From: Bin87 sp965219925
Lineage (GTDB): Bacteria > Chloroflexota > Dehalococcoidia > Lucifugimonadales > UBA3495
Reading direction: 5' to 3'
Length of the DNA: 64,000 nt
NCBI GenBank assembly: GCA_965219925.1
Contig: OZ244795.1
Coordinates: forward strand, 3,534,001 to 3,598,000
Below the pieces are notes generated by a model. The model saw nothing but the letters and a program-made list of their open reading frames with translations, ran no database searches and was not told where the DNA came from. Made by a program: the position numbers and the translations under genes. This document shows, piece by piece, positions 27,016-36,356 of the stretch (positions are counted from its first letter, which is position 1; each line of letters begins with the position of its first letter).

Positions 27016-27113
27016 TGTCCCGTTGGGACATTATCAGTCTGGCCCCGTTGGGGTCATTATTAGTGTGACCCCGTTGGGGTCATTATCAGGGTCCCGTTTG
27101 GGGCCCTTTTTTT
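27016..27113 (+). promoter_or_regulatory. Tandem array of four GC hairpins ending in a T tract
   Basis: Hairpins at 27016-27030 (TGTCCC-GTT-GGGACA), 27041-27055 (GGCCCC-GTT-GGGGTC), 27067-27081 (GACCCC-GTT-GGGGTC) and 27089-27106 (GGGTCCC-GTTT-GGGGCCC), separated by ATTATCAG-type spacers with a period near 26 bases. The last is followed by seven T (27107-27113), a textbook intrinsic terminator. It lies between the EamA gene and the NYN gene, 15 bp before the latter's ATG, so it may terminate the purQ transcript or act as a leader/attenuator for NYN-purL. Confidence 0.7.
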
Positions 27114-27127
27114 GGGAGTAATTCCTT

Positions 27128-27808
27128 ATGCCGGAAACTTGCATAGGATTTGTAGATTTTGGCTTCCTAGACGCCGCGGGCGCCGCAGTATTGCAAAGGA
27201 GGCCGAGGTCCGTTAATCCCAGTGCAGCGGCAGTTGTCGAGTGGTTCAAAAGCCTTGTTCAAGAACAGCTCGCCGGCCAGACTTTCCTGCGTACCTATTG
27301 GTACGACGGAGCTTATGACCCCTCACATCGAAGTTATACCGACCAGCGAAGGCTTTTCGACGGGATTGCCAATACGCCGGGAGTTCAATTGCGGCTCGGG
27401 CATATTGCAGAACACCCGAATAGTCTCGAGGCCCCAATCAGGCAGGCACTTACCAACACGGCAAATGACCTTAGTCTGATCCCATCTAATCTGTTAAATG
27501 CGTTCGACCGGCGATGGACATTCTATCCTGAGCGCCAGCAGAAGGGTGTTGACACGCTAATCGCCTTGGATATGGTGCGCCTTGCCAGCCGCTCCGTCTA
27601 TAATACGGCGGTGCTCATAGCCGGCGACCGGGACCTTGCCGAAGCAATCCGAACCGCCCAGGACTATGGAGCCCGGGTTATAGTCGCCACTCCCAACCGC
27701 CAAAGCGTTGCCCAGGAGTTAACGCAACTTGCCGACGGTGTAATCGACATTACTGCCGCTAACCTACAACTGACGTTTCCAGAGCGTCAGCCGCGGGCGA
27801 ATCGATAA
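27128..27808 (+). CDS. NYN domain protein (PIN-like ribonuclease)
   Basis: 226 residues of the NYN/LabA-like family of predicted metal-dependent RNases. The acidic residues expected for the PIN-like site are visible in CIGFVDFGF (residue about 10), KGVDTLIALDMVRLA and VLIAGDRDLAEAI. No second domain. It is preceded by the hairpin array and followed after 5 bp by purL, so it is probably co-transcribed with purL. A regulatory RNA-processing role is possible but not demonstrated. Confidence 0.82.
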   Translation: MPETCIGFVDFGFLDAAGAAVLQRRPRSVNPSAAAVVEWFKSLVQEQLAGQTFLRTYWYDGAYDPSHRSYTDQRRLFDGIANTPGVQLRLGHIAEHPNSLEAPIRQALTNTANDLSLIPSNLLNAFDRRWTFYPERQQKGVDTLIALDMVRLASRSVYNTAVLIAGDRDLAEAIRTAQDYGARVIVATPNRQSVAQELTQLADGVIDITAANLQLTFPERQPRANR

Positions 27809-27813
27809 TAACA

Positions 27814-30057
27814 ATGCCCGTGAGTCGGGAAATGCTGGATGAGATTGCGCTCTCTCCCGCTGAATACGAGATGATCGTGGACGGGCTGGACCGGGAACCA
27901 AATTCTGTGGAATTGGGCCTGTTCGGAGCCCTTTGGAGCGAACACTGCGGTTACAAACACTCGCGGCCGCTGCTTGGAATGCTGCCCAGCACGTCGGCAC
28001 GCACGCTTTCGGCGTCGGGCGCCGAGAATGCCGGCGCGGTGGATATTGGCGACGGTCTGGCGGTGGTGTTCAAGGTAGAGTCGCACAACCATCCTTCGGC
28101 GGTGGAGCCCTTGCAGGGCGCAGCCACCGGTGTGGGGGGCATCGTCAGGGACATACTGGCGATGGGCGCGCGACCAATGGCTCTTTTGAATTCGCTGCGG
28201 TTTGGCCCGCCTGACATAGCATCGAACCGCCGGCTGCTGCGGGGCGTGGTTGACGGCATCGGCTGGTACGGCAACTGTATCGGGGTGCCCGACGTGGCTG
28301 GGGAAGTCTGTTTCGATCCATCGTATTCGCAAAACCCCCTGGTGAACGCAATGTGCGTGGGGATAGCGCCAGCCAACCGGCTAGCGAGCGCTGCCGCCGA
28401 CCGAACCGGTGATGTTCTGCTGCTAGTGGGAGCCGGCACGGGACGGGACGGAATTCACGGGGCATCCGGACTGGCTTCGCGCACGTTTGAAAAAGAGCAG
28501 GAGCTCAGACCCACCGTGCAGGTTGGCAATCCTTTCCTGGAGAAAGTGCTGATCGAGGCGTGTCTGGAAGCGCTGGCGACCGGTAAAGTTCACGCGCTGC
28601 AAGATCTGGGAGCAGCGGGCTTGACCAGCGCCGCTGTGGAATCCGCGGCCCGGGGAAATCGCGGTGTTGCACTGGATATCAGCAGAGTCCACCGTCGTGA
28701 AGGGGGCATGTCCGGGTACGAAGTGATGCTGTCCGAGTCTCAAGAACGGATGCTGCTGGCCATCGCGCCGGAAGACGTGGATGAAGTTGGAAAAGTTTTT
28801 GATAAGTGGGACGTGGAGCGCCGCGTGGTGGGCGTGATTACCGATGAGAAGGTGGTGCAAGTTTCAGATGGCGGCGAAACCTTGGCTTCGGTTCCCATTG
28901 ACCATCTGGCAAACGCCCCAAGATACCGCCGGCATGGATCGCCGTCGGCTGAGGATCTGGAGCGGCGCCGGCTTACGTTGGCTGACGTTGCAATGCCACC
29001 GGCCGCCGGGCCGACGCTGCTGCAATTGTTGGCGTCGCCCAACGTGGCCAGTCGTCGGGGGATTTACCGGCAGTATGACCACCAGGTGCAAACGAACACA
29101 ATAGTTGGGCCGGGCGCCGGCGACGCTGCCGTCCTGCACATCAAGGGGACGGAAAGGGCGATCGCGGCGGCCATCGACGGGAACAGTCGATATTGCTACC
29201 TTGATCCGTACCGAGGCGGGCAAATGGCGGTGGCGGAGGTTACGCGGAACCTGTCGTGTACCGGCGCTCAACCCCTGGCGTTAACCGATTGCCTTAACTT
29301 CGGCAATCCGGAGCGACCCGATGTGTATTACCAGCTGGAGCAGTGCATCCGCGGAATGGCGCGTGCGTGCCGTGTTCTGGAGGTTCCGGTGGTTAGCGGC
29401 AACGTGAGCCTGTACAACGAAAGCCAGGGCAGGGCGATTTTCCCCACCCCCATTGTGGGCGGGTTGGGGCTGCTGGAGGATGCGACACGACATTGCCAGT
29501 CGGGTTTCCCGGCAGAAGGGTTGGCAGTGGCGATGTTGGGCGCAGATGGATTGACGGCGCGGGCGTCAGACCTGGCCGGCAGCGAATATCTGAACGCTGT
29601 GCATGGGATGGTGCGAGGTCGGCCCCGCATCGATCTCGCGCTGGAACGGCGCGTGCAGGGGCTGTGCCGGCGCCTGATTGCCGACCGCACGGCTCTGTCG
29701 GCGCACGATTGTTCCGATGGCGGGTTAGCGGTGGCTTTGGCCGAGTGCGCAATCATCGGGGCCAGTCGTATTGAGCATGGGCCGGCGACCGGTTTCACCG
29801 CAACGGCTGAACTGGTGGGTGGACTGCCGCGCCGGTGGGATGCGGCGTTGTTCGGCGAAGCCAGTTCTCGCATCGTGGTGACCGTTGCGCCGGAGCGGTT
29901 GGCTGACCTGATGATCGCCGCCGACGAAGCGGGTGTACCAATGCTGGTTTTGGGCCAGACCGGAGGCGACCGGTTCCGGATCGGCGAGTTGGTTGACTTG
30001 ACGGTATCAGCTCTGGCCGACGCCTGGTTTGGGGGATTGAGCGAGGCTGTGTGCTAG
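27814..30057 (+). CDS. purL: Phosphoribosylformylglycinamidine synthase subunit PurL
   Basis: 747 residues, the normal length of small-type PurL, the ATP-dependent FGAM synthase. Motifs: GLFGALWSEHCGYKHSRP, KVESHNHPSAVEPLQGAATG, GASGLASRTFEKE, and in the second half VSGNVSLYNES and AHDCSDGGLAVALAE. It functions with PurQ (25347-26042). Start ATG 27814 is 5 bp after the NYN stop. Confidence 0.97.
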   Translation: MPVSREMLDEIALSPAEYEMIVDGLDREPNSVELGLFGALWSEHCGYKHSRPLLGMLPSTSARTLSASGAENAGAVDIGDGLAVVFKVESHNHPSAVEPLQGAATGVGGIVRDILAMGARPMALLNSLRFGPPDIASNRRLLRGVVDGIGWYGNCIGVPDVAGEVCFDPSYSQNPLVNAMCVGIAPANRLASAAADRTGDVLLLVGAGTGRDGIHGASGLASRTFEKEQELRPTVQVGNPFLEKVLIEACLEALATGKVHALQDLGAAGLTSAAVESAARGNRGVALDISRVHRREGGMSGYEVMLSESQERMLLAIAPEDVDEVGKVFDKWDVERRVVGVITDEKVVQVSDGGETLASVPIDHLANAPRYRRHGSPSAEDLERRRLTLADVAMPPAAGPTLLQLLASPNVASRRGIYRQYDHQVQTNTIVGPGAGDAAVLHIKGTERAIAAAIDGNSRYCYLDPYRGGQMAVAEVTRNLSCTGAQPLALTDCLNFGNPERPDVYYQLEQCIRGMARACRVLEVPVVSGNVSLYNESQGRAIFPTPIVGGLGLLEDATRHCQSGFPAEGLAVAMLGADGLTARASDLAGSEYLNAVHGMVRGRPRIDLALERRVQGLCRRLIADRTALSAHDCSDGGLAVALAECAIIGASRIEHGPATGFTATAELVGGLPRRWDAALFGEASSRIVVTVAPERLADLMIAADEAGVPMLVLGQTGGDRFRIGELVDLTVSALADAWFGGLSEAVC

Positions 30058-30105
30058 AATTGCCGCCGCCTGACGGACACTCGATAACGGCACAATGGAG
30101 GCATT

Positions 30106-30154
30106 ATGGACGTATTGAAGCGACTGGTCGGGGTCTATCTGGTTGGCCTGGCAC

Positions 30155-30156
<2 letters not shown>
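30106..30156 (+). pseudogene. Small membrane protein gene, 5' part (interrupted)
   Basis: ATG 30106 after GGAGG reads MDVLKRLVGVYLVGLAL and is cut at CTA (30154-30156), the TA being a mobile-element target. Excising everything to the last TA (32758-32759) restores GCA CTA GTG GTG GCG GTG and continues into VAVYFIINAFLVGSIDVL at 32760. It is the first transmembrane segment of a small integral membrane protein. Confidence 0.7.
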
Positions 30157-31389
<1,233 letters not shown>

Positions 31390-31392
<3 letters not shown>

Positions 31393-32546
31393 AACCAAAG
31401 CCAAGGTGGGATGTGCATTTGCCTGACACCGGGAATCGGACGTGAGGTCTCGTAGGAGTGCCTCAGCCCTTGATTGCAGGACCGTCCGGCAACGCCGTCT
31501 TACCTCGTCTTTCCGGCTGGCCAGCCCGGTGAGGAAACGGTTGACCCTCTCCCGTACCGCCGCCTTGCTCCCCAGGCACAGGTTGCCGGTGGCCTCCTCT
31601 CTCGCCCAGCCCCAGATGGCCTCGTCGGCGTTGAAGTCCGGACTGTAGCCCGGCAGATTCACCAGCCGCAGGTTCAGCCCAGGCGTCCTGAGGTATTCTC
31701 TCACCGCATCGCCTCGATGCGCCGGCGCGTTGTCCCAGATCACGTTCAGCCGCTTGCCGTGTTTCTCCCGTAACTGCTTCAAGAAGGCAACCGAGGTCCC
31801 GGCGTTGCTGTTGCCCTCCAGTTCCATCCACTCCACTTCGCCCGTCTCCAGGCACACCGCCGAGTAATAGCTGGCCTTCTCCCCGTAGCTGGGGCTGGTT
31901 GAGTCCACCAATGCCGACTCTCCTCTCAGCACCCACTTGCCCCGCAGTTCGGCGTCGGCCCGGAAGTGGGCCTCGTCGGCAAAGAACACCTTGGCTCCAG
32001 TGCGCCCCGACTCGTCCCAAAAGGCGGCATACTCCGCCACGAAGGCCTCACGCTTGGATTCATTCGCTTTGACCAATCGCTTCTTGGGCCGCTTGAAGGC
32101 GAATCCCAAGCAGTGTAGATAGTTCAGACAACTGCTGCGGCACAGGCTGACACCAAAGCGTCCCGAAACAAACTGCCGCACCGCCTTCCAATACCAGTTG
32201 GCCATTTCCATGCCTGACCATGACGGCGGCAGTTGCACCGCCGCTTTCAACTCCTCTTGTTGCGCTTGGTCAATGGCGGGGGGGAACCACCGGTCTGCTC
32301 GAATAGCAGGGCCGCAGGCCCTCCCTCACCGAAGGCCGAGGCCCAGCGTCCGATGGTGTGGGGGTCCCGCTCCAGCGCTTCCGCAGTGGCCGCCGCCGTC
32401 CAACCCTGGGCCAAGAGCAACATGGCGTACCAACGCTCCCGCTCCCGGGGCGTAGGCGCCAGAATCATCCGCCGCCTGAGGTCCTTCTCTCTCATCTGCC
32501 ATCGTTCCAGCCACCGCCCTATCTCTCTCACCCCCATCAGCAACAC
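31390..32546 (-). CDS. IS630-type transposase (copy 3)
   Basis: Identical in layout to the copies at 5739 and 14839: ORF A 32546-32247, seven-C slippery run, DDE ORF B to 31390 with the stop codon completed by the TA target duplication. Confidence 0.9.
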
Positions 32547-32628
32547 CTCCCAACTCCCGAGGTCAGCTAACCAGTTACGGCCTCAATTTACCCCACGCCT
32601 CTGCGCATTTCACCTTGGCTTTGGTTTA
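31391..32628 (-). mobile_element. IS630-type insertion sequence, copy 3
   Basis: The interior 31393-32626 is 1234 bp, apparently identical to copies 1 and 2. It shares its left TA with the second-family IS630-type element and its right TA with MITE copy 3. Confidence 0.92.
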
Positions 32629-32759
32629 GTAGTCCGAAATCTTTGTAATGATGGGTTGATTGGTACAGGGCCTTTCCCCGACCATACCGGGCTTTATGGA
32701 GACTATCGTCGAGCAATCTGGCATTCCACACCCGTCATTTCAAGAATGTTGGTCTACTA
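32627..32759 (+). mobile_element. 129-bp TA-flanked MITE, copy 3
   Basis: The interior 32629-32757 is nearly identical to copies 1 and 2 and flanked by TA. It closes the three-element train inserted in the small membrane protein gene. Confidence 0.75.
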
Positions 32760-33157
32760 GTGGTGGCGGTGTACTTCATCATCAACGCGTTCTTGGTTGG
32801 TTCAATTGACGTGCTGATGGTGTGGCAGATAGTGGACATCCTGATGCTCGTGGGGCTGGCGCTGGGGTTGGCGTTCAACTACGCTTACAAGCGGGAAGCG
32901 GGAAGCGGGAAGCGGGAGCGCGCGCTGCCGGCGAAGCCGTTACTCGTGGATATATGGAAGCCAACGTGGCCTTCTATGTGACCGCGGGCGTTGGCATTCT
33001 GTTCCTGCACAACTGGTTTTCACTGCCGGCTACCGGCGAGGTCAGCCAGGGCGACAATCATACCGCCTGGGTCACCTGGGCCGTAGTGGACACTTTGCTG
33101 CCGCTGGTACTTGGATTCACCGGCTGCCGGCTGTGGCGGGAAGCGTCGGCGTCCTGA
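32760..33157 (+). pseudogene. Small membrane protein gene, 3' part, with heptamer repeat frameshift
   Basis: From 32760 the host frame reads VAVYFIINAFLVGSIDVL and IVDILMLVGLALGLAFNYAY, then meets four copies of AGCGGGA (32890-32917). After the repeat, membrane-protein coding resumes in another frame (VAFYVTAGVGILFLHNWFSL to LPLVLGFTGCRLWREASAS, stop at 33155-33157). One extra 7-bp unit, or two fewer, would rejoin the frames. With the 30106-30156 segment this makes a four-helix membrane protein of about 130 residues, unknown function. Confidence 0.65.
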
Positions 33158-33215
33158 CGCATTGATCGCACCGAACAATTTGCCGAGCCTGACAGGTTAG
33201 ACCCGGTACACTAGA

Positions 33216-33650
33216 ATGGCACACGCAGAGCGCAGGGCAATTTATCTGGCCAACCCCTATGGCTTTTCCGAACAGCAGAAGACACGGTTGCTGCCGGAGA
33301 TTGTTGCCGCCCTGGTTGCGCTGGGACTTGACGTGTGGGAGCCCTTCGAGCGGAACAATCAGGTTGACCTGTCCGAACCGGGCTGGGCCTACCGCATAGC
33401 GCAGGCCGACTTCAAAGATGTGCGAGAAGCGGACGCGATCTTTGCGGTGGTGAACGGAACGCCGCCGGACGAAGGGGTAATGATCGAGTTGGGAATGGCC
33501 ATCGCCATGGGCAAACCCACGTTCCTCTTCCGGGACGATTTCCGTCGGGTTACCGACAGCGAGGAATATCCCTTGAACCTTATGCTTTTTGCCGGAATGC
33601 CCCGTCAGGAGTGGCGCGACTACTACTATACGTCTGTCGCTGAGATATAG
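33216..33650 (+). CDS. Nucleoside 2-deoxyribosyltransferase-like protein
   Basis: 144 residues. The fold signature is clear: IYLANPYGFSEQQ at the N-terminus, then ADAIFAVVNGTPPDEGVMIE with the catalytic-type Glu in GVMIELGMAIAMGKPTFLFR. Members exchange or hydrolyse the base of deoxynucleosides. It is preceded by a split membrane gene and followed by repeat debris; no operon partner. Confidence 0.85.
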   Translation: MAHAERRAIYLANPYGFSEQQKTRLLPEIVAALVALGLDVWEPFERNNQVDLSEPGWAYRIAQADFKDVREADAIFAVVNGTPPDEGVMIELGMAIAMGKPTFLFRDDFRRVTDSEEYPLNLMLFAGMPRQEWRDYYYTSVAEI

Positions 33651-33689
33651 TCGGCGCACAAAGCGCTGGCCCGTTGGGCCCGGAACGAG

Positions 33690-33770
33690 CAAGCCCCCTC
33701 TCCTACAAGGGGAGAGGCCCGCGGTGAGGGGTATTCTCCCTAATTCAACACCCTGCCAGAACCCTCTCTA
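33690..33770. repeat. Dispersed CCCTCTCC-type hairpin repeat
   Basis: CCCTCTCCTACAAGGGGAGAG forms a hairpin and is followed by a GGTGAGGGGTATT tail; similar units occur at 46700-46810. Intergenic, between convergent genes, where it could serve as a bidirectional terminator. Confidence 0.5.
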
Positions 33771-35594
33771 ATTCAGAGCTACTACTTCCGCTTCCTCAGC
33801 CGACTCTGGCCTGGCGGCTTCGGCGGAGTAGTGTTCCTCAAGGGGTGGGGTGGCGATGGCGTCGTTGGTGGCGGTGAATTCGGCGTCGGCGGGCGCGTAT
33901 GACGGGCCGAGGCGGTGAGCAAGAGCCATGCTGATCAACGGATGCGTGCGGTTCAACCCAAACACACGCCGGCGTCGCGCGCGGTTAGTGGTTTCGTCTC
34001 GGAAACTAACGTTACGGTATTGAAAAACGTCTTTGGACGTGAGACCGCGGACGAGGCGGGTAACGTGGGTTTTTGAACAGTAGTCGCTCCAGTGCGCTAC
34101 CACGGTGGGATCACCGGCTTCGATGCCGTTGGCCAGGGCATCCGACACTTCGTTGCAGAAGGCATTGAACATCACGGAGTCGGTGCCGTCACGTTCTTCC
34201 AGGGTGTGCCCCATCACGATCAGGTCGGCCACGCGGTCCGCGGCAGTCTGCTCACCGTCCTCGGCCATCAATTCCAATGAGGCGACGGCTTGGGTGATGG
34301 AGGCGAAGAGTTCGTCAGCGTCGCGGGAGTCGGCAGATTGGTGCGCCCCATTTACGCGCGCTGTCGCATCGCCGGCTTCGGCGTAGGCGGGTTGTTCAAT
34401 TTCTTCATCGTCGCGGTCAAATTCGCCGTCGCCGGCTGCTTCGTCAAGCCGGTCATTGTCGCCAAAGCTTGAGTTGCGATCGTACGCCTTCGCTTCGTCG
34501 TCGGTGTCAGAGTCGAAGTCTTCGGAGTCGTAATCGTCGTCGGCGATGTCGTCCACCAAATCCGTGGCTTCGGCGTCGGCGATTTCCGGTTCTGGGTCGG
34601 GCTCGTTGGCCATCAGGATCCAATCTACGAGATCCACGCTGCGTATCTTGATATTGCCTTCTTCAGCAACGCGCAGCATCAACTTTTTGAATCCCGAGAA
34701 CCCGAGCTTGCGTTCGTCAAAACCGGCGATTCGTCTGACCAGGCGTTGTTTTAGCGAGGTGAGCAGGAGGGTGTGCCCGGCGGCGCGTTCGGCGCGGATC
34801 ACGTCCTCAATGGCGCGTATGACCTCCGGGAGCTGGTGGCGACCCGGATTGGCCAGAGGTGTCTGGGCTAGCTGCCGGCCGCGAAATGCGGGTTCAGGAG
34901 CGTGGATAGGATCCACGTCGCTGTCGTAGAAAATCAATCCGTCAACGTGGTCTGCCATGCGGCGGGAGGTCGCCCAGGAGACGCCGACCACGATCACACG
35001 TTTGCCGACAGCGCGCAGGGAGTTTATGACGTGGATGAAGTCTGAATCTCCGGATACCAGGACAAAAGTGTTGATGTTGGGAAAGTTATGTGCTGTATCG
35101 ATGCAGTCGGCAGTCATTTTGACGTCGACGCTGTTTTTGACGCGCATGGTGCGTCCGGAGTTATAAGAACCGCCGGTCGGGAGGCGCGTGGGCACATACA
35201 CCGGCTCGATGCCGGCTGCGTACAGGGATGGCGGGTCCAGTGTGAATTGACTGGCTCCTCTGAGTTCCGGGGACCGGGTTACCCAGTCGGCGTAGGCCTT
35301 GCCAACCACCACGCGGCCGTGGTTGGCTACTTCTTCTTTCAATGCCGAAACGTTGGGAGTACGCCCGCGCACGGCCAAACTGATCTTGAAGTTTTCCCAA
35401 TCTATAAATAAGGCAACGTCATCGCTGAACTTCCCGTTGCCGTTATTGTTTTGAATAACGATGATAATTCTCCGGTCAGTGCTTGATAGCGGCGCCAGCA
35501 CGTGCGAACGCCACGGAAAGTGTATTCCGGCATGTGTACAAGCGTCAAGGCAACAGGTGATCAAAGTGAACGCGTCGTGGTCAATTGTCGACAC
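33768..35594 (-). CDS. NYN nuclease with OST-HTH/LOTUS domain and acidic tail
   Basis: Residues about 55-225 (VALFIDWENFKISLA, NSVDVKMTADCIDTA and FVLVSGDSDFIHVI) form the NYN/PIN-like domain with the expected acidic residues. Residues about 250-325 (LPEVIRAIEDVIRAERAAGH to IKIRSVDLVDWI) fit an OST-HTH/LOTUS RNA-binding domain. Then come a long Asp/Glu-rich linker and a second folded region (residues 430-560). The GTG start at 35594 lacks a Shine-Dalgarno, and the first 42 residues look non-coding and contain a promoter-like sequence; the true start may be the ATT/ATC at 35468/35465 after GGAGA. Likely an RNA-processing protein. Confidence 0.85.
   Translation of the reverse strand: MSTIDHDAFTLITCCLDACTHAGIHFPWRSHVLAPLSSTDRRIIIVIQNNNGNGKFSDDVALFIDWENFKISLAVRGRTPNVSALKEEVANHGRVVVGKAYADWVTRSPELRGASQFTLDPPSLYAAGIEPVYVPTRLPTGGSYNSGRTMRVKNSVDVKMTADCIDTAHNFPNINTFVLVSGDSDFIHVINSLRAVGKRVIVVGVSWATSRRMADHVDGLIFYDSDVDPIHAPEPAFRGRQLAQTPLANPGRHQLPEVIRAIEDVIRAERAAGHTLLLTSLKQRLVRRIAGFDERKLGFSGFKKLMLRVAEEGNIKIRSVDLVDWILMANEPDPEPEIADAEATDLVDDIADDDYDSEDFDSDTDDEAKAYDRNSSFGDNDRLDEAAGDGEFDRDDEEIEQPAYAEAGDATARVNGAHQSADSRDADELFASITQAVASLELMAEDGEQTAADRVADLIVMGHTLEERDGTDSVMFNAFCNEVSDALANGIEAGDPTVVAHWSDYCSKTHVTRLVRGLTSKDVFQYRNVSFRDETTNRARRRRVFGLNRTHPLISMALAHRLGPSYAPADAEFTATNDAIATPPLEEHYSAEAARPESAEEAEVVALN
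35519..35548 (-). promoter_or_regulatory. Sigma70-like promoter for the NYN-LOTUS gene
   Basis: Read on the minus strand: TTGACG (35548-35543), 18 bases, TACACT (35524-35519). It lies about 50 bp upstream of a GGAGA Shine-Dalgarno at 35472-35468, consistent with translation starting near 35468 rather than at 35594. Confidence 0.5.
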
Positions 35595-35662
35595 TTAATA
35601 CGGTATGATAATGTTGAATTCAAGATTGGATTCACCAATATATTGCAACCATTCGGTGTAGA

Positions 35663-36238
35663 TTGGCACGAACAAAAAAGGTGGGGTTCCTGTCGCTTGC
35701 CCTGGCGGGGTCGATTTTGGCAACAGTGGCGGGGATGTGGGCCCTGATGGTGTGGGTCCCCGGCGGCGCAGCGGAAGCGAACGGGGTTTCCTCTGAGATA
35801 TACAACCAGGTGCAGGGCCCGTACCGGCTGGTAGTGGGAATATCGCCCGGTCGGCCGGTTATTCCGCAAACCCATTTCGCGATGCAGGTTATGGACGCCA
35901 ATCGGGATACGTTGCTCCGAGATAGCGATATACAGCTGTTTGTCACGGCAACCGGCCCCGATGGTTCCGTAGGGTTTGGACCGGAACAAACATACAAAGA
36001 CCTTTCCCTGGCGTATTTCGAGATTGACGTTCCGTTCGATGTGGTGGGGCCGTGGCGGGTGTCAGTGGAAATAAATGCAAATGATGGCAAAGAGGTTTTC
36101 GTGTTGCCCATGTCGGTAGGTGAGCCTGGCCCGCGAATCCAATGGATCTGGATCTCCGTGATTTTGGTGGCCATCGTAGTGGTCGGAATCTGGACGTGGG
36201 CCACCATGAGCCGCCGCGGAAGCGATGGGTCGGCATAG
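35663..36238 (+). CDS. FixH/YtkA-like exported membrane-anchored protein
   Basis: 191 residues. N-terminal hydrophobic segment (GFLSLALAGSILATVAGMWA), an extracytoplasmic beta domain with YRLVVGISPGRPVIPQTHFA and DVVGPWRVSVEI, and a C-terminal transmembrane helix (WIWISVILVAIVVVGIW) with a short basic tail. This resembles the FixH/YtkA-like fold. The start is uncertain (TTG 35663). It is followed by a large polytopic protein on the same strand, probably its partner. Confidence 0.65.
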   Translation: MARTKKVGFLSLALAGSILATVAGMWALMVWVPGGAAEANGVSSEIYNQVQGPYRLVVGISPGRPVIPQTHFAMQVMDANRDTLLRDSDIQLFVTATGPDGSVGFGPEQTYKDLSLAYFEIDVPFDVVGPWRVSVEINANDGKEVFVLPMSVGEPGPRIQWIWISVILVAIVVVGIWTWATMSRRGSDGSA

Positions 36239-36356
36239 GGTATGAGCAGATGCGGTTTCCATTCCGGTATGGCGCGTGACCGTGAACAATAATTCGGCGC
36301 CGGATAATCCGGCAGATTGAATATGCAGTGTCCTGAAGAGTCCCCTTGTCAATAAA

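Noticed and set aside
27016..27113. CRISPR-like array
   Set aside because: Units are only about 15 bp with 8-11 bp spacers of the same sequence, self-complementary and ending in a T tract; no cas genes nearby.
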